From Caldilineaceae bacterium (GTDB lineage: Bacteria; Chloroflexota; Anaerolineae; Caldilineales; Caldilineaceae), in assembly GCA_022821545.1 (NCBI GenBank), contig JAJEDJ010000045.1:1-64000 (forward strand): a DNA stretch of 64,000 nucleotides. Direction: 5' to 3'. A program made the translations under genes and the position numbers. Shown here one piece after another: positions 55,508 through 64,000 of this stretch. The notes beneath the pieces are model-generated. The model saw only the letters and a program-made list of their open reading frames with translations, did no database searches and was not told the DNA's origin. How positions within the stretch are numbered: the first letter of the stretch is position 1; each line of letters begins with the position of its first letter.

Positions 55508-56767
55508 ATGCGACTCCCGGCCACAAAACAGACCGCGTCAATGCCAGACATTCCGGAGGTCAGACCCGCTCCGCTACCGCAGCATATACACATCAATCGA
55601 CGGATCCTTCCAGGATCCATTGCGCCTGCGCTATCTCTTCTCTTCTGTCTTCTCCTTGTCGGCGCCTGCTCACGCGCCCAGCCCTCTCTGGCCTCGGCCG
55701 ACGTCGTAGATGTCCTCAGCCGCCCCGTCGATGACCGCTTCGCCCGTGCCCTCGAGCCGCAGGAATTCCAGTTTCCCCGTGATCACGGCCCTCACAATGA
55801 CTACGCCACCGAGTGGTGGTATTACACCGGAAACCTGACCGGCGAGGACGGCGGCCACTACGGCTTCCAGCTCACCTTTTTTCGCAGCGCGCTGGCGCCG
55901 GGCGAATCCGACCGGCCGTCCGATTTCGCCGCGCAGCAACTCTATATGGCCCACTTTGCCGTCACCAGTGCTCCCGCCGGCCGCCATGTCAGCTTCGACC
56001 GCTTCAGCCGCGCCGCCGGAGGCGTCGCCGGAGCGACCGGTTCGCCCCGCTACGAAGTCTGGCTGGATGACTGGCGTGCGCGGGAAACCATGCCGGGGCA
56101 GATGCGCCTGCAAGCCGCTGCCGAGGACGCCAACGGTGCCGTCTCGATAAATCTCACGCTCGCGGAGACCCATCCGCCCCTGCTTCACGGGGAAGCCGGC
56201 TTCAGCCGCAAAGGGCCGGAACCAGGTAACGCAAACCACTACTACAGCCTCGTGCGGCTGGAGACTGTAGGCGAAATCGTTTTCGAAGGCAGGCGAATCC
56301 CCGTAACGGGCCTCAGCTGGATGGACCACGAATTCGGAACCTCCGCCCTCAGCGGGGATGCCGTTGGCTGGGACTGGTTCGCCGTCACACTGGACAACGA
56401 CGTCGTCCTTATGTTTGCCGAAATCCGCACGCTGTCCGGCGCGTCCCAGGCGATCTTTGAAGGGACTCTCAGCTTCCCCGACGGCCGCCAGGTCTCCATC
56501 CAACCGGACGACTTTACCTTGACGCCAACGGAGCAGTGGACGAGTCCGGCAAGCGGTACAGTTTACCCCGGCCGCTGGCGCGTCTCCTTCCCCCGGCACG
56601 AAATCGAACTGACGATCGACCCCCTGATCGATGATCAGGAGATGGACGTCGCCTTTACCTACTATGAAGGCGCCACCGTCGTGCGCGGCACGATGAACGG
56701 AGAACCCGTCGCCGGTCGCGGCTATGTGGAGTTGACCGGCTACGGTGAAAACGGATTCCAGCGATAA
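55508..56767 (+). CDS. AttH/CrtC-like lipocalin-domain lipoprotein
   Basis: A 419-residue exported lipoprotein. The hydrophobic segment ALSLLFCLLLVGACS has a lipobox (VGAC, Cys54 from the first ATG). The mature part has the AttH/carotenoid-1,2-hydratase-like double lipocalin fold: DYATEWWYYTGNL, FQLTFFRSAL, YMAHFAVT and the second-domain GLSWMDHEFGTS with WDWFAV. The His and Trp/Asp cluster resembles that of hydratases and of AttH, but substrate and reaction are unknown here. ATG 55508 has GGGAGG upstream; ATG 55541 is an alternative. A hairpin terminator follows. Confidence 0.85.
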   Translation: MRLPATKQTASMPDIPEVRPAPLPQHIHINRRILPGSIAPALSLLFCLLLVGACSRAQPSLASADVVDVLSRPVDDRFARALEPQEFQFPRDHGPHNDYATEWWYYTGNLTGEDGGHYGFQLTFFRSALAPGESDRPSDFAAQQLYMAHFAVTSAPAGRHVSFDRFSRAAGGVAGATGSPRYEVWLDDWRARETMPGQMRLQAAAEDANGAVSINLTLAETHPPLLHGEAGFSRKGPEPGNANHYYSLVRLETVGEIVFEGRRIPVTGLSWMDHEFGTSALSGDAVGWDWFAVTLDNDVVLMFAEIRTLSGASQAIFEGTLSFPDGRQVSIQPDDFTLTPTEQWTSPASGTVYPGRWRVSFPRHEIELTIDPLIDDQEMDVAFTYYEGATVVRGTMNGEPVAGRGYVELTGYGENGFQR

Positions 56768-56841
56768 CCGACCGAAAACCCGAAGTTTTGCAAAACTCCC
56801 AAAATAGGTCCACAATGGAAGGGAACGTCACCGCTGACAGC

Positions 56842-56872
56842 GCGGTCGAATGGTTCGACCGCTTATGTTTTA
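56842..56872 (+). terminator. Intrinsic terminator
   Basis: GCGGTCGAA (56842-56850) pairs with TTCGACCGC (56854-56862) across TGG, then TTATGTTTTAT. It lies between the AttH-like and YceI-like lipoprotein genes. Confidence 0.8.
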
Positions 56873-56899
56873 TCCATCCTGGATGGGGGAGTCGGACCG

Positions 56900-57826
56900 A
56901 TGAGACTGCACACCTCAAATGCGAAACTGTTTCCGGCCGCGGGAAAACCTGGCCCGGTCTCGACCGAATTCAGATCTGCCCACCTGAAGCTGATCATCCT
57001 TGTACTGCTCGCGGCGCTCCTACTGGCGGCTTGCGGCGGCTCGGACGCTCCCGCCTCGGATGCCGAGGAAGCCCCGGCTGCCGCCGATACGGCAACTCCG
57101 GTAACCGAGCCCGATCCCACCGACACGCCAGAACCCGTTCCGACCGATACTCCGATGCCAGAACCCACAGATACGCCTGCGCCGGAACCGGAGACGACCG
57201 ACACGCCGGAACCGGAACCTGAAGCCGCGCCCGCGGCAACCGCGCCGCCTCAGGAGGAAACAGCCGCCGAGAGCGCGGAGTCGCCCGGCGCCGGCCAGAC
57301 GTTCGTCATCGTGGCCGAAGAATCCGAAGCGCGCTACATCATCGATGAGGAGTTGCTCGGTCAACCGAAAACGGTGATCGGCACGACCAGCGCCATTTCG
57401 GGTGAGCTGACCGTCGATCCGGCCAACCCGGCGGTCAGTTCAATTGGACCGATTCGGATCGAGGCCGGAACCTTCACCACAGACAGCAACCGCCGCGACG
57501 GCGCTGTCCGTCGTTTTATTCTGCAGACCAGCCAGTTTCAGTTCATCACCTTTACCGCGACGGAGTATGTGGGTCTGCCCGATGCCGCCGCAATTGGCGA
57601 TGAAATCCAGTTCGAGGTCACAGGTGACCTGACGGTCCGCACCATCACCAAACCGGCGATCTTTATCGTTACGATGCAGGTCGTTTCAGAATCTGAACTG
57701 CGGGGTAGCGCCGCCACAATCATCGTAAGAGACGACTACGAGCTCAGGATTCCTCAAGTCCCCAGCGTCGCCAACGTCGGGGAAGAGTTCATTGTGGAGT
57801 TCGACTTTGTGGCCCGAGCGCAATAA
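56900..57826 (+). CDS. YceI-like domain lipoprotein
   Basis: A 308-residue lipoprotein. The helix LKLIILVLLAALLLAACG ends in a lipobox with Cys45. Residues about 50-130 are a Pro/Thr/Glu-rich linker with repeated TDTPEPEP-like units. The C-terminal 175 residues are a YceI-type beta-barrel that binds polyisoprenoid lipids in other proteins: SEARYIIDEELLG, GTTSAISGELTVDP, RRDGAVRRFILQTSQFQFITF. GGGGGAG lies 8 bases before ATG 56900. Its ligand is unknown. It may be an anchored lipid shuttle. Confidence 0.88.
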   Translation: MRLHTSNAKLFPAAGKPGPVSTEFRSAHLKLIILVLLAALLLAACGGSDAPASDAEEAPAAADTATPVTEPDPTDTPEPVPTDTPMPEPTDTPAPEPETTDTPEPEPEAAPAATAPPQEETAAESAESPGAGQTFVIVAEESEARYIIDEELLGQPKTVIGTTSAISGELTVDPANPAVSSIGPIRIEAGTFTTDSNRRDGAVRRFILQTSQFQFITFTATEYVGLPDAAAIGDEIQFEVTGDLTVRTITKPAIFIVTMQVVSESELRGSAATIIVRDDYELRIPQVPSVANVGEEFIVEFDFVARAQ

Positions 57827-57894
57827 ATTGGCATACAGGCGTCCAGCCGGCATTACCTTCTGGCTGGCCACTCACCACTGGAGGTCCTTCCGCC

Positions 57895-58833
57895 TTGCCT
57901 GAGCTGAAACGGCCAACCATCATAACCGGTTCCGCGGTTGAGGTAGAGGCGCTGCGCCAAGGCTTTAACCGAGGTTTCTCCGACTACCGGTACGATATGC
58001 ACATGGACCCTTCCGGCATGCTCGGGCATCTGCATCGCTCCAGCATCGCCCCGGACGATTGCGCAGTCCTGTTGGCGGAAGAGGAGGGGCGACGGCATGG
58101 CGTTGGCGCGGCCCTGCTGGCCGTGCGCGATGACGAAGGCTGGTGCGGCGGCCTCAGTGTCGACCCGGCCTATCGCGGCGGCGGCTGGGGCCGGCGGCTC
58201 ATGGAGCAGTTGAAACTGCGCGCGGTCGAGCGCGGTGTTCGCCGCATCTTGCTGGAGGTGCTGGTCACCAACGACCACGCCCGCTCGGTTTATCGCCAGG
58301 TCGGCTTCAAACGCTTGCGCGAACTGCTGCTGTGGGAACGGGATCCCCGCCAGGGCCCGCTCCCGTTGCCATATGAGCGCCTTGAGGAGACCGACCCAGC
58401 CCGGATTCTGCGCGATTTTTACCGCTGGCACGAGTTGCCCATGATCTGGCAGCGCCGCGCCCGCAGCCTGCTCAACTATGTGGAACAGCATGGTTGTGTC
58501 GGCCTCACCATCCCTGCCAAAGACGGGGCCCCCGTCGCCTATGCGCTGGTCTCTCCGTCGTCATCATCGGGCGGGCCGGCCCTGGGCCAGCCGCCCGCCC
58601 GTCTTCGAATTCTTGACGTCGCAGTCGACCCGGAGGCCAATCTTCAGGACGCCGCCCGCCCCCTGCTGCAAGCTCTGCAGCTTCGCTACGTTGACGCCAG
58701 GTTGACGCTCATGGACCAGCCGGCCGACAGCCGTCTCAACCCGGTCTTTGCCTCACTTGGATTTCGCGTTTTCGACCGCCAGTATGAACTGGCGGTGGAC
58801 CTGGCCGAAAGTCCACCCGATACTGATCAATGA
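57895..58833 (+). CDS. Tandem GNAT acetyltransferase
   Basis: A 312-residue protein. Residues about 1-155 form a GNAT domain with the acetyl-CoA binding motif [16 protein letters not shown] and a C-terminal [17 protein letters not shown]. The second half (about 165-312) has a weaker GNAT fold ([20 protein letters not shown] and [21 protein letters not shown]). The TTG at 57895 is a good start because GGAGGT lies nine bases upstream. The substrate is unknown. The stop at 58831-58833 overlaps a possible start of the malate dehydrogenase gene (ATG 58830), though the better start of that gene is 58884. Confidence 0.82.
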   Translation: MPELKRPTIITGSAVEVEALRQGFNRGFSDYRYDMHMDPSGMLGHLHRSSIAPDDCAVLLAEEEGRRHGVGAALLAVRDDEGWCGGLSVDPAYRGGGWGRRLMEQLKLRAVERGVRRILLEVLVTNDHARSVYRQVGFKRLRELLLWERDPRQGPLPLPYERLEETDPARILRDFYRWHELPMIWQRRARSLLNYVEQHGCVGLTIPAKDGAPVAYALVSPSSSSGGPALGQPPARLRILDVAVDPEANLQDAARPLLQALQLRYVDARLTLMDQPADSRLNPVFASLGFRVFDRQYELAVDLAESPPDTDQ

Positions 58834-58883
58834 AGGCAGGCGAGGCGGAAATCGCCCCTGCCGCACCTGGAGACCTTAGATTG

Positions 58884-59867
58884 ATGAATGACCCCATTCG
58901 TGTAGCAGTTACTGGCGCCGCCGGCAATATCGGCTATGCTCTCATCTTTCGCATCGCCAATGGCGACCTCTTCGGCCCCGATCAGCCGGTCGTCCTCCAG
59001 CTGCTGGAGATCCCGCCCGCGATGGGCGCGCTCGAAGGCGTGGCTATGGAGCTGGACGACTGCGCCTTCCCCCTCCTCGCCGGTACAATCCTGACCGACG
59101 AGCCGGACGCAGCCTTCGCCGGGGCCAACTGGTCCCTCCTCGTCGGCGCCCGGCCCCGGGCCGCCGGCATGGAACGCAAAGACCTTCTCGGCGCCAACGG
59201 CCCAATCTTCGTCGCCCAGGGTAAGGCCATCAACGAGAACGCCGCCTCCGACGTCCGTGTCGTCGTCGTCGGCAACCCGGCCAATACCAACTGCCTGATC
59301 GCCATGAACAACGCGCCCGACGTGCCCGCCGAACGCTTCACCGCCATGACCCGCCTCGATCACAATCGCGCCCGGAGCATGCTTGCCAGGAAGGCTGGAC
59401 GGCCGCTTCATACAGTCAAGAATGTCGTAATCTGGGGCAATCACAGTTCGACCCAGTATCCTGACATCTTCCATGCCCGGATCGAAGGCCAGCCGGCCGC
59501 AGCTGTCATCAACGACTTCTCCTGGATCAGACGGACCTTCATCCCCGCCGTCCAGCAGCGCGGCGCCGCCGTGATCGCTGCGCGCGGCGCAAGCAGCGCG
59601 GCCAGTGCGGCCAACGCCTGTATCAACCATGTGCAAAGCTGGTACGGTGGCGCGACCGAAGACGACTGGGTCAGCATGGGCATTCCCAGCACCGGCGCTT
59701 ACGACTCACCCACCGGCGTGATATTCAGCTATCCCGTTACAGTTGAGAACGGCGACTACCAGATTGTGGAAGGGCTGCCGCTGACCGACTTCGACCGCGC
59801 GCATATGGCCGCCAGTGGACAGGAGCTACTCGAGGAACGAGAGGCCGTCGCCGCCTGGCTGCCCTGA
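58884..59867 (+). CDS. mdh: Malate dehydrogenase (cytosolic/LDH-like MDH type)
   Basis: A 327-residue NAD-dependent enzyme interconverting malate and oxaloacetate. The Rossmann motif [10 protein letters not shown] is at the N-terminus. Substrate and catalytic sites are visible as [14 protein letters not shown] (Arg pair), TRLDHNRA (Asp) and the catalytic His in [11 protein letters not shown]. The sequence follows the cytosolic-type (MDH1-like, 328 residues) family. ATG 58884 has GGAGACC upstream; ATG 58830 within the GNAT gene would add 18 unlike residues. With acnA elsewhere in the window it belongs to the TCA cycle. Confidence 0.95.
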   Translation: MNDPIRVAVTGAAGNIGYALIFRIANGDLFGPDQPVVLQLLEIPPAMGALEGVAMELDDCAFPLLAGTILTDEPDAAFAGANWSLLVGARPRAAGMERKDLLGANGPIFVAQGKAINENAASDVRVVVVGNPANTNCLIAMNNAPDVPAERFTAMTRLDHNRARSMLARKAGRPLHTVKNVVIWGNHSSTQYPDIFHARIEGQPAAAVINDFSWIRRTFIPAVQQRGAAVIAARGASSAASAANACINHVQSWYGGATEDDWVSMGIPSTGAYDSPTGVIFSYPVTVENGDYQIVEGLPLTDFDRAHMAASGQELLEEREAVAAWLP

Positions 59868-59875
59868 TCGGGGCA

Positions 59876-59916
59876 GCCCGACAATAGAAAAAGTCGGGCG
59901 TTTCGCGTTTTAGTTG
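59876..59916 (+). terminator. Intrinsic terminator after mdh
   Basis: GCCCGAC (59876-59882) pairs with GTCGGGC (59893-59899) around an A-rich loop, followed by GTTTCGCGTTTTAGT. It lies between the convergent mdh and MazG-like genes. Confidence 0.75.
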
Positions 59917-60254
59917 TTTCCACCTTCCAGCTCCTCCGGCGCCGGATCGACCAAACCCTCGATCACTATCTCCTGGTAGGATCGATCGACCGACGCTTCC
60001 AGCTCCGCCTTCAGATCGTAGTGGATCGCCAGTTGCGCCACGGCCCGCATAACGTCCTGCAACTCCTTCGCGAACGCGGCCCGGTCAGGTGGTCCTAGCT
60101 TCAGCGTCTTGACACCCTTGCTCTCGAAATGGCTCACTTGGCTGGCTACCTCGCCGCACTCCTCGGCCAGCCGTGTGACGATATAAAACGGATCGTTCCC
60201 GTCCTGGAAGTGATTGTTCAACCCCTCGGCGATCTTGTAGAGCTTGTCGATCAT
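59910..60254 (-). CDS. MazG-like nucleotide pyrophosphohydrolase domain protein
   Basis: A 114-residue helical protein with the all-alpha NTP-PPase fold. The metal motif ExxE is visible in TRLAEECGEVASQ, with the matching ELQDVMRAV (E/D-x3-D) later. Such proteins hydrolyse non-canonical or excess nucleoside triphosphates. The ATG lies 7 bp before the stop of the following (upstream on the minus strand) pseudouridine synthase gene, suggesting co-transcription. The exact substrate is unknown. Confidence 0.8.
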   Translation of the reverse strand: MIDKLYKIAEGLNNHFQDGNDPFYIVTRLAEECGEVASQVSHFESKGVKTLKLGPPDRAAFAKELQDVMRAVAQLAIHYDLKAELEASVDRSYQEIVIEGLVDPAPEELEGGNN

Positions 60255-60260
60255 TGACTT

Positions 60261-61262
60261 TCACTCCCCCAACCTGTCGAGTATGCGCTGAAGTTCGGCG
60301 GGCAGAGGCACTTCGAACACGCGCTGCTCCGGCTCCCCGGGCAGCTGGATGCCCAGCCTGCGCGCGTGCAGGAAAGGCCGCTTCAGCGACAGGCGCCGCC
60401 GTTTATACCCATATTCGGAGTCACCGACCACGGGATGGCGGCGCCAGGCAAAATGGGCCCGAATCTGATGCGTTCGCCCCGTGTGCAGGAGAGCGCGCAC
60501 CAGCGAAAAACGGGCCGTCTGTCCGCTTGACTGGTCTTCGTAGACCTGCAGGCACTCGTACTCGGTCACGGCCTCCCGGGCGCCGGACGCAGTCTGCTCG
60601 GTCCCAGCCGCATTTCTAAGTCCTGAAGGCGCCGGCAGAACGGCCATACGCTGCCGCCGGGTCGGATGGCGGCCGACCGGCGCGTCGATGCGGCCCTTCG
60701 GCGGCTCAACCCTGCCCTCCAGTAGCGCCAGATACTCCTTGTACACAGTCCGGCCGGCGAACTGTTCCTGCAGAAAGCGCATCGCCGCGTCATTCTTGGC
60801 CACGACGATCACGCCGGACGTGCCCTTGTCCAGCCGGTGGACGATGCCTGGCCGTTTCTCCCCCCCGATGCCTTCCAACTCCGGGCAGTGGTGAAGAACT
60901 GCGTTTGCGAGGGTACCCGTAGTGTGGCCCGGCCCCGGATGGACGACCAGTCCGGCCGGCTTGTCTACGACGAGCACGTTGTTGTCTTCGAAGATGATTT
61001 CGAGAGGAATGTCTTCGGGCCGCAGTGAAGTTTCCACCGCTGCCGGTGGCGCTGCGACCTCAATCTCTGCGCCGGCTTCCAGCGGCATACCGGCCTTGCC
61101 GGCGCGCTGCCCATCGACGGTGACCAGCCCTTCCGCAATCCAGCGCTGAACTGCGCTGCGGCTTTCCTCCTCGAACTGGTCCGTCAGCCAGCGGTCGAGG
61201 CGCTGGCCAGCTGCAGACGCGGGAACGGTAAAACGCCGCACCTCCTGGCTCTCGTAGTCCAC
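60261..61262 (-). CDS. rluD: RluA-family pseudouridine synthase (RluD-type)
   Basis: A 333-residue enzyme that isomerises uridine in ribosomal RNA. An S4 RNA-binding domain at the N-terminus (QRLDRWLTDQFEEESRSAVQ) is followed by the catalytic core with Asp in HRLDKGTSG and the LLHTGRTHQIRAHF motif. I take GTG 61262 as start: AAGGGAG is upstream and it lies 13 bp after lspA. A longer frame to 61442 overlaps lspA. The exact target position in rRNA is not shown. Confidence 0.9.
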   Translation of the reverse strand: MDYESQEVRRFTVPASAAGQRLDRWLTDQFEEESRSAVQRWIAEGLVTVDGQRAGKAGMPLEAGAEIEVAAPPAAVETSLRPEDIPLEIIFEDNNVLVVDKPAGLVVHPGPGHTTGTLANAVLHHCPELEGIGGEKRPGIVHRLDKGTSGVIVVAKNDAAMRFLQEQFAGRTVYKEYLALLEGRVEPPKGRIDAPVGRHPTRRQRMAVLPAPSGLRNAAGTEQTASGAREAVTEYECLQVYEDQSSGQTARFSLVRALLHTGRTHQIRAHFAWRRHPVVGDSEYGYKRRRLSLKRPFLHARRLGIQLPGEPEQRVFEVPLPAELQRILDRLGE

Positions 61263-61275
61263 CCGCTCCCTTTGG

Positions 61276-61845
61276 CTACGCCTCCGACGACCCGGCAGCT
61301 CCGATTTCGACTGCCTCCTCCTTGGCCCGCTTGGAGGCCTGGACGTCCTGGTAGAGGATGACGGCTGCCAGAGCGATGACACTGCATACAATCGAGGAAT
61401 CGGCGATGTTGAAATTCGGCCAATAGTAGACACCGGGGACACCGACCTTCACAAAATCGGTGACATAGCCCTGCATGATGCGATCGATTACGTTCCCCAG
61501 CGCGCCGCCGACCTGGAACCCGAGCAGCAACCGTATGAGACGCTGATCGTCTGGCAGGTGACGGATCGCGTAGTAGAATACAGCTACCGTCACCACCGCA
61601 GCAATGACGATAAAGACACTGCCCGCCCCCTGCAAAATCCCAAACGCAGCGCCGTGATTGTCCACATGCTCAAAGACAAAATACTCGCCCAGCGCCGGAA
61701 TCGGAATAATATAGTCGAACTTCTCGATGTTCTGTCGGACCAGCTCCTTCGTCCACTGGTCCAGCGGAATTATGATCGCCGCCACCAGCAAAATGATCCA
61801 CGTGCGTCCGAAGATCCGTCTGAACATCGAACTGTTTTCAGGCAT
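61276..61845 (-). CDS. lspA: Lipoprotein signal peptidase (signal peptidase II)
   Basis: A 189-residue membrane aspartic protease that cleaves prolipoprotein signals at the lipobox. Four helices are seen. The two catalytic aspartates lie in GGALGNVIDRIMQGYVTDFV (Asp in NVIDR) and NFNIADSSI. ATG 61845 has AAAGGAGAG upstream; ATG 61884 is upstream and less likely. It fits the many lipoproteins in this window. It precedes the rluD-type gene, a common gene pair. Confidence 0.95.
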   Translation of the reverse strand: MPENSSMFRRIFGRTWIILLVAAIIIPLDQWTKELVRQNIEKFDYIIPIPALGEYFVFEHVDNHGAAFGILQGAGSVFIVIAAVVTVAVFYYAIRHLPDDQRLIRLLLGFQVGGALGNVIDRIMQGYVTDFVKVGVPGVYYWPNFNIADSSIVCSVIALAAVILYQDVQASKRAKEEAVEIGAAGSSEA

Positions 61846-61916
61846 TGACGCTCTCCTTTCTTCCTTGCGGTGAAATTCTAACACAGCACGCGAAAGATGG
61901 GGAAAGGAGTCAACCG

Positions 61917-61925
61917 TGCTATACT
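61917..61925 (+). promoter_or_regulatory. Extended -10 promoter
   Basis: TGC-TATACT lies about 50 bp upstream of the nitrilase-fold gene; the same nine bases occur at 3833. No consensus -35 is seen. Confidence 0.45.
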
Positions 61926-61976
61926 TGCTTGGCTTTCCTTCCTTGAGATCTGTCCCAGGCTTTACGGAGAGGCTGA

Positions 61977-62792
61977 ATGGCTCGTGAAATCACTGTCGCA
62001 CTTGTGCAGATGGCCCCCGCGCTCACCAGCGCCGAAGAAAACCTTCGCAAAATGGGGGAGTTTGTCGAACGCATCTGCACAACACAGCCGACAGACCTGA
62101 TCGTCTTCCCGGAGCTCAGCTATACCGGTACCGAACTGGGACTGCGCGCCACTACGCTGGCGGAACGCGTGCCCGGCCACGCCACAAACTACCTGGCCAA
62201 ACGCGCCGACGACTACAACACGCATATCGTCTTCGGCCTGGTCATCAAAGAGAAAGTCGAGAGCGTTCTTTACAACGGCCTGGCCTGCCTGGGCCCGGAC
62301 GGAGAGCTCATGTCCTCCTATCACAAGGTGCATCTCCTGGGCGAGGAGCGCCAGGTCTACCGTTCCGGCTTTCGTTTCATCAACGTGGACGCCGATTGGG
62401 GCAGATTCGGCCTCATGATTGGATCCGATCTGATCTTTCCCGAAGCGGCCCGCAGCCTGACCTTGGACGGCGCCGAACTGATTGTCCTCGCCGCCAACTG
62501 GGACATCGGTCGCCACGAGCAGTGGCGGGCGCACATCGTCAGCCGCGCCGCCGAGAATGCCCTCTACGTCGCCGCCGCCAACCGCGTGGGCGAGGAGCCC
62601 ACCATTCAGTTTGCGGGCGACTCGATCCTTGCCGGGCCCGACGGCGGTCTCTATACGGTCCTCGAAGAGCCGATGGAGGGATACGCGGTCGCGACCATCG
62701 ATCTGGACCGTGTGCGGGCCATCCGTGAAGAACGCCAAATGATCCAGGTTCGCGAACCCAACGCCTACCGTGCCATCGTCAGGAAATATTGA
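61977..62792 (+). CDS. Nitrilase-fold (C-N hydrolase) protein lacking the catalytic Cys
   Basis: A 271-residue protein with the carbon-nitrogen hydrolase fold. The glutamate (Glu46 in FPELS) and lysine (Lys117 in YHKVHLLG) of the catalytic triad are present. The nucleophile position, normally Cys in G-x-x-ICYD-x-x-FPE, reads GLMIGSDLIFPE, with Gly149 then Ser150. The enzyme therefore cannot form the usual thioester and is probably inactive or re-purposed. The rest, including RAAENALYVAAANRVG, is well conserved. It starts 132 bp after the lspA ATG (divergent). The DUF402 gene follows 51 bp later. Confidence 0.85.
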   Translation: MAREITVALVQMAPALTSAEENLRKMGEFVERICTTQPTDLIVFPELSYTGTELGLRATTLAERVPGHATNYLAKRADDYNTHIVFGLVIKEKVESVLYNGLACLGPDGELMSSYHKVHLLGEERQVYRSGFRFINVDADWGRFGLMIGSDLIFPEAARSLTLDGAELIVLAANWDIGRHEQWRAHIVSRAAENALYVAAANRVGEEPTIQFAGDSILAGPDGGLYTVLEEPMEGYAVATIDLDRVRAIREERQMIQVREPNAYRAIVRKY

Positions 62793-62843
62793 GAGAATTA
62801 CTCTGGCCGGCCGTCTCAAGACCGGACGGCCCCCGAAAGTGAG

Positions 62844-63398
62844 ATGATGAGCGAAACCGTACAATCGTCCCAACGATTGTTCAGATCGTTTGCCAGCGGA
62901 GACTGGAACCAGCAGGCGGATATGACCGACTATCGCGCCGAGTGGTTCAACTCCCTGCTCGTCGAACGCGCCGCCTGGACCGCTCACGCGCCCACCGTCG
63001 AACTGCTTGATTCCGTCATCGGCGCACCGGGCTTCGTCTGGTTCCGTTTCTGGCTCCCCGATCTGGATCAGATGGTCGAAAAGTACTTTGACGCCGAGGG
63101 CACCGCTATCGGTCTCTACCTCCCTGTCTGCAGGCCGCTGCAGCGCGAAGACAAAGCCTACCGCACTTCGGACCTGGTCCTTGCAATTTGGTATAATTCA
63201 GACAAGAGGGTCTTCGTACTGCACGAGGAGGAGTTCGAGGAGGTTGTACGCGCCGAGCGGCTCAGCAGTCAGGAGGCTGAACGGGCTGAAACCCGCATTC
63301 GTGAACTGACTGCCGCCATCTTTCGCGAGGAGTTTCCACCGCCGCTGGTGCGCAACTTCGCCATCGCAATGGAAAAGAGTCTGTCCCGTTCGCAATGA
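62844..63398 (+). CDS. DUF402-like protein
   Basis: A 184-residue protein. Residues about 60-155 match the DUF402/FomD-type pattern: a FDAEGTAIGLYLPVCRPL strand pair, then RTSDLVLAIWYNSDKRVFVL and the EEEFEEVVRAERLSSQEAE helix. Members of this fold hydrolyse nucleoside diphosphates or fosfomycin-biosynthesis nucleotides; the role here is unknown. The start may be ATG 62844 or 62847; GTGAG lies before both. It overlaps hisH by 4 bp (ATGA). Confidence 0.75.
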   Translation: MMSETVQSSQRLFRSFASGDWNQQADMTDYRAEWFNSLLVERAAWTAHAPTVELLDSVIGAPGFVWFRFWLPDLDQMVEKYFDAEGTAIGLYLPVCRPLQREDKAYRTSDLVLAIWYNSDKRVFVLHEEEFEEVVRAERLSSQEAERAETRIRELTAAIFREEFPPPLVRNFAIAMEKSLSRSQ

Positions 63399-64000
63399 TC
63401 GCTATTGTTGACTATGGCGTTGGCAACCTGCGCAGTGTCTACAAGTCCTTTGAGACCGTAGCCTCACCCCTGGGTATCCAGGTCGATATCGTCGACCACC
63501 CGGTCGATTTCAGCCGCTGGCGGGCACTCGTCCTGCCGGGACAGGGCGCCTTCGGCGATAGCGTCAACAACCTGCGTCGCCAGGGATTCGAAGCTCCTCT
63601 GTTGGACAGCGTGGCCGCAGGGCTGCCTCTCCTGGGCATCTGCGTCGGCATGCAGATGCTTTTCGACGAGAGTGAAGAGATGGGCGTTCACGAGGGACTC
63701 CACCTGATTCCCGGCAGCGTCCGCCGCTTCCCCGACAAAATGCCGGATCCCCACCGCAGCGGCCGCAGCCTCCGCATTCCTCAAATCGGCTGGAACCAGT
63801 TGCACCGGCAGCGTCAGGACCCACTGCTGGCGGGTGTCCCCGATGGCGCCTACGGCTACTTTGCCCACAGCTATTTCTGCGATGTTGCCCAGCCGGACGC
63901 TGTGCTCACACACACCGACTACGGCATCGACTATCCGTCCATCGTCCGCCACCGCAACGCCTGGGGCATCCAGTGCCATCCGGAGAAGAGCCACACCGTT
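63395..64000 (+). CDS. hisH: Imidazole glycerol phosphate synthase subunit HisH (partial)
   Basis: The first 202 residues of the class I glutamine amidotransferase subunit that supplies ammonia in histidine synthesis; the end lies beyond the window. The N-terminal YGVGNLRSVYKSF, the catalytic Cys in LLGICVGMQMLF and the HPEKSH motif near the right edge are all visible. The ATG overlaps the stop of the DUF402 gene. The gene probably continues for a few residues, possibly followed by hisA/hisF. Confidence 0.95.
   Translation, partial: MIAIVDYGVGNLRSVYKSFETVASPLGIQVDIVDHPVDFSRWRALVLPGQGAFGDSVNNLRRQGFEAPLLDSVAAGLPLLGICVGMQMLFDESEEMGVHEGLHLIPGSVRRFPDKMPDPHRSGRSLRIPQIGWNQLHRQRQDPLLAGVPDGAYGYFAHSYFCDVAQPDAVLTHTDYGIDYPSIVRHRNAWGIQCHPEKSHTV

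Overview
The window is about 64 kb of a GC-rich bacterial chromosome. It holds about 54 protein genes, many with purine-rich ribosome binding sites, usually separated by short gaps. I see no rRNA, tRNA, insertion sequence, prophage or CRISPR array. The mix suggests a free-living heterotroph. It has many lipoproteins with low-complexity Pro/Thr linkers, Tat-exported sugar-binding lipoproteins whose ABC permeases lack a local ATPase, a very large CARDB-repeat subtilase and a selenocysteine formate dehydrogenase. Chloroflexota (Caldilineae/Anaerolineae-like) is my best guess. It is an inference from gene style, not from a marker gene.

Layout. 1-4.2 kb: the end of an unrecognised gene, a G-depleted spacer, amtB, a DUF72 gene and a small membrane protein. 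4.5-11.4 kb: an iron-themed stretch with an imelysin-like lipoprotein, FTR1 iron permease and ferritin, plus small unknown and lipoprotein genes. 11.9-17.7 kb: an S41 protease-like protein, nadD and obg (minus strand), ybeY and dgkA (plus strand), and an MFS exporter. 17.9-24.5 kb: a six-gene CUT1 sugar ABC cluster with two binding proteins and two permease pairs. 24.6-33.5 kb: a linker lipoprotein and a convergent 7.7-kb subtilase gene with 14-15 CARDB repeats. 33.7-39.3 kb (minus): a formate dehydrogenase operon, nuoEF fusion, Fe-S subunit, fdhA with an in-frame UGA and SECIS hairpin, and fdhD. 39.5-48.1 kb: O-antigen ligase-like gene, lipA, an orphan DNA methyltransferase (minus), acnA and pepF. 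48.2-53.5 kb (minus): rel, miaA, yraN and an SPFH protein. 53.8-59.9 kb: a SAM-I riboswitch with cystathionine gamma-synthase, an AttH/CrtC-like lipoprotein, a YceI-like lipoprotein, a GNAT enzyme and malate dehydrogenase. 59.9-64 kb: MazG-like, rluD-type and lspA genes (minus), then a nitrilase-fold protein, a DUF402 protein and hisH, which runs off the window.

The clearest functional groups are iron uptake and storage, sugar import, NAD-linked formate oxidation with its own sulfurtransferase, and riboswitch-controlled methionine synthesis. The most notable observations are the selenocysteine codon that splits fdhA into two apparent ORFs, two enzyme-fold proteins lacking a catalytic residue (S41 Lys to Thr, nitrilase Cys to Gly), many 12-15-bp tandem repeats confined to gene gaps, a strong promoter with no obvious gene, and a phased repeat pair at the fdh promoter.
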